From: Synergistaceae bacterium | GTDB taxonomy: Bacteria; Synergistota; Synergistia; Synergistales; Synergistaceae | Direction: 5' to 3' | Assembly: GCA_028702015.1 (NCBI GenBank) | Contig: JAQVPO010000100.1 | Location: 1 to 5,455 of the forward strand | Length of the DNA stretch: 5,455 nucleotides | Shown here: positions 5,287 to 5,455 of the stretch, piece after piece | How the letters are laid out: each line of letters begins with the position of its first letter | Numbering within the stretch: position 1 is the stretch's first letter | The notes under the pieces: model-generated | What the model saw: only the letters and a program-made list of their open reading frames with translations | Database searches by the model: none | Told to the model about the DNA's origin: nothing | Program-made: the position numbers and the translations under genes

Positions 5287-5455
5287 CTATTTTCCAATTT
5301 TATCTAATCTGGGCAAAATGAAATATATCATTGCCAAACAGATCATACATTCCGGTATCACAACACTTGCGTTATAAAGAAGCGAATAGAGCCATACGTT
5401 CATACCTGCAGGTGCGTACTCTGAAAAAAAGACTACTCCAGATATAACAGATGCG
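5287..5455 (-). CDS. thiT: ThiT-like energy-coupling-factor thiamine S-component, C-terminal 55 residues (5' end outside window)
   Basis: A minus-strand frame runs in from the right edge and stops at TAG (complement of 5287-5289), leaving 55 residues. The visible part carries VISGVVFFSEYAPAGMN (3-19), WLYSLLYNAS (21-30), a further hydrophobic helix (about 31-47) and a short basic tail ending DKIGK. This is the C-terminal signature of ThiT (YuaJ), the membrane S-component that binds thiamine and works with a shared EcfA-EcfA'-EcfT energising module. Tyr23 and Asn28 fall where the Lactococcus protein has thiamine-binding Tyr146 and Asn151, with the same 5-residue spacing. The residue aligning with its His125 is Ser2. 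Location beside a thiamine salvage operon fits uptake of intact vitamin. Any THI element of its own would lie beyond the window. Family recognition is from remembered homologues, but several motifs agree. Confidence 0.85.
   Translation of the reverse strand, partial: ASVISGVVFFSEYAPAGMNVWLYSLLYNASVVIPECMICLAMIYFILPRLDKIGK

Noticed and set aside
1..5455. CRISPR arrays, insertion sequences, tRNA or rRNA genes, tandem repeats, defence or phage genes
   Set aside because: None seen on reading both strands. Apart from the short stems described, no repeated units or transposase-like proteins are present.

Overview
The window is an ordinary bacterial chromosomal stretch with moderate GC by eye. It is dominated by a thiamine (vitamin B1) salvage locus. 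Short gaps, overlapping genes, strong Shine-Dalgarno sequences, a TTG start and a clostridial-type 2[4Fe-4S] ferredoxin suggest an anaerobe, perhaps a Firmicute or a Synergistete. That placement is an impression from protein flavour, not a demonstrated assignment.

Layout. Bases 2-571 (+) are the C-terminal part of an MFS permease resembling the LplT / Aas transporter domain. Its last codons overlap a class II (FucA-like) aldolase at 555-1199 (+). The gene-free stretch 1200-1429 is fully regulatory: a promoter with two perfect consensus hexamers (1224-1254), a TPP riboswitch (about 1268-1357) and a perfect 12-bp intrinsic terminator (1375-1405). Behind it lie four tightly packed (+) genes: cytX (HMP permease), thiM (hydroxyethylthiazole kinase), thiE (thiamine-phosphate synthase, TTG start inside thiM) and thiD (HMP/HMP-P kinase). 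A symmetric terminator (4917-4948) separates them from a convergent (-) segment: a 57-residue 2[4Fe-4S] ferredoxin (4973-5146) with its own promoter, and the C-terminal 55 residues of a ThiT-type thiamine ECC/ECF S-component entering from the right edge (5287-5455).

How the genes work together. CytX imports hydroxymethylpyrimidine and ThiD phosphorylates it twice. ThiM phosphorylates hydroxyethylthiazole, and ThiE joins the two products into thiamine phosphate. The riboswitch would shut the operon off when thiamine pyrophosphate is plentiful. ThiT supplies intact thiamine. No de novo genes (thiC, thiG, thiH, thiS, thiF) are in the window, so what is visible is salvage plus uptake.

I did not find a previously undescribed system. 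The points most worth checking are the riboswitch expression platform, a Ser in the ThiT fragment where characterised proteins have a ligand-binding His, the unresolved substrate of the aldolase, and a possible 5'-terminal hairpin on the ferredoxin mRNA.
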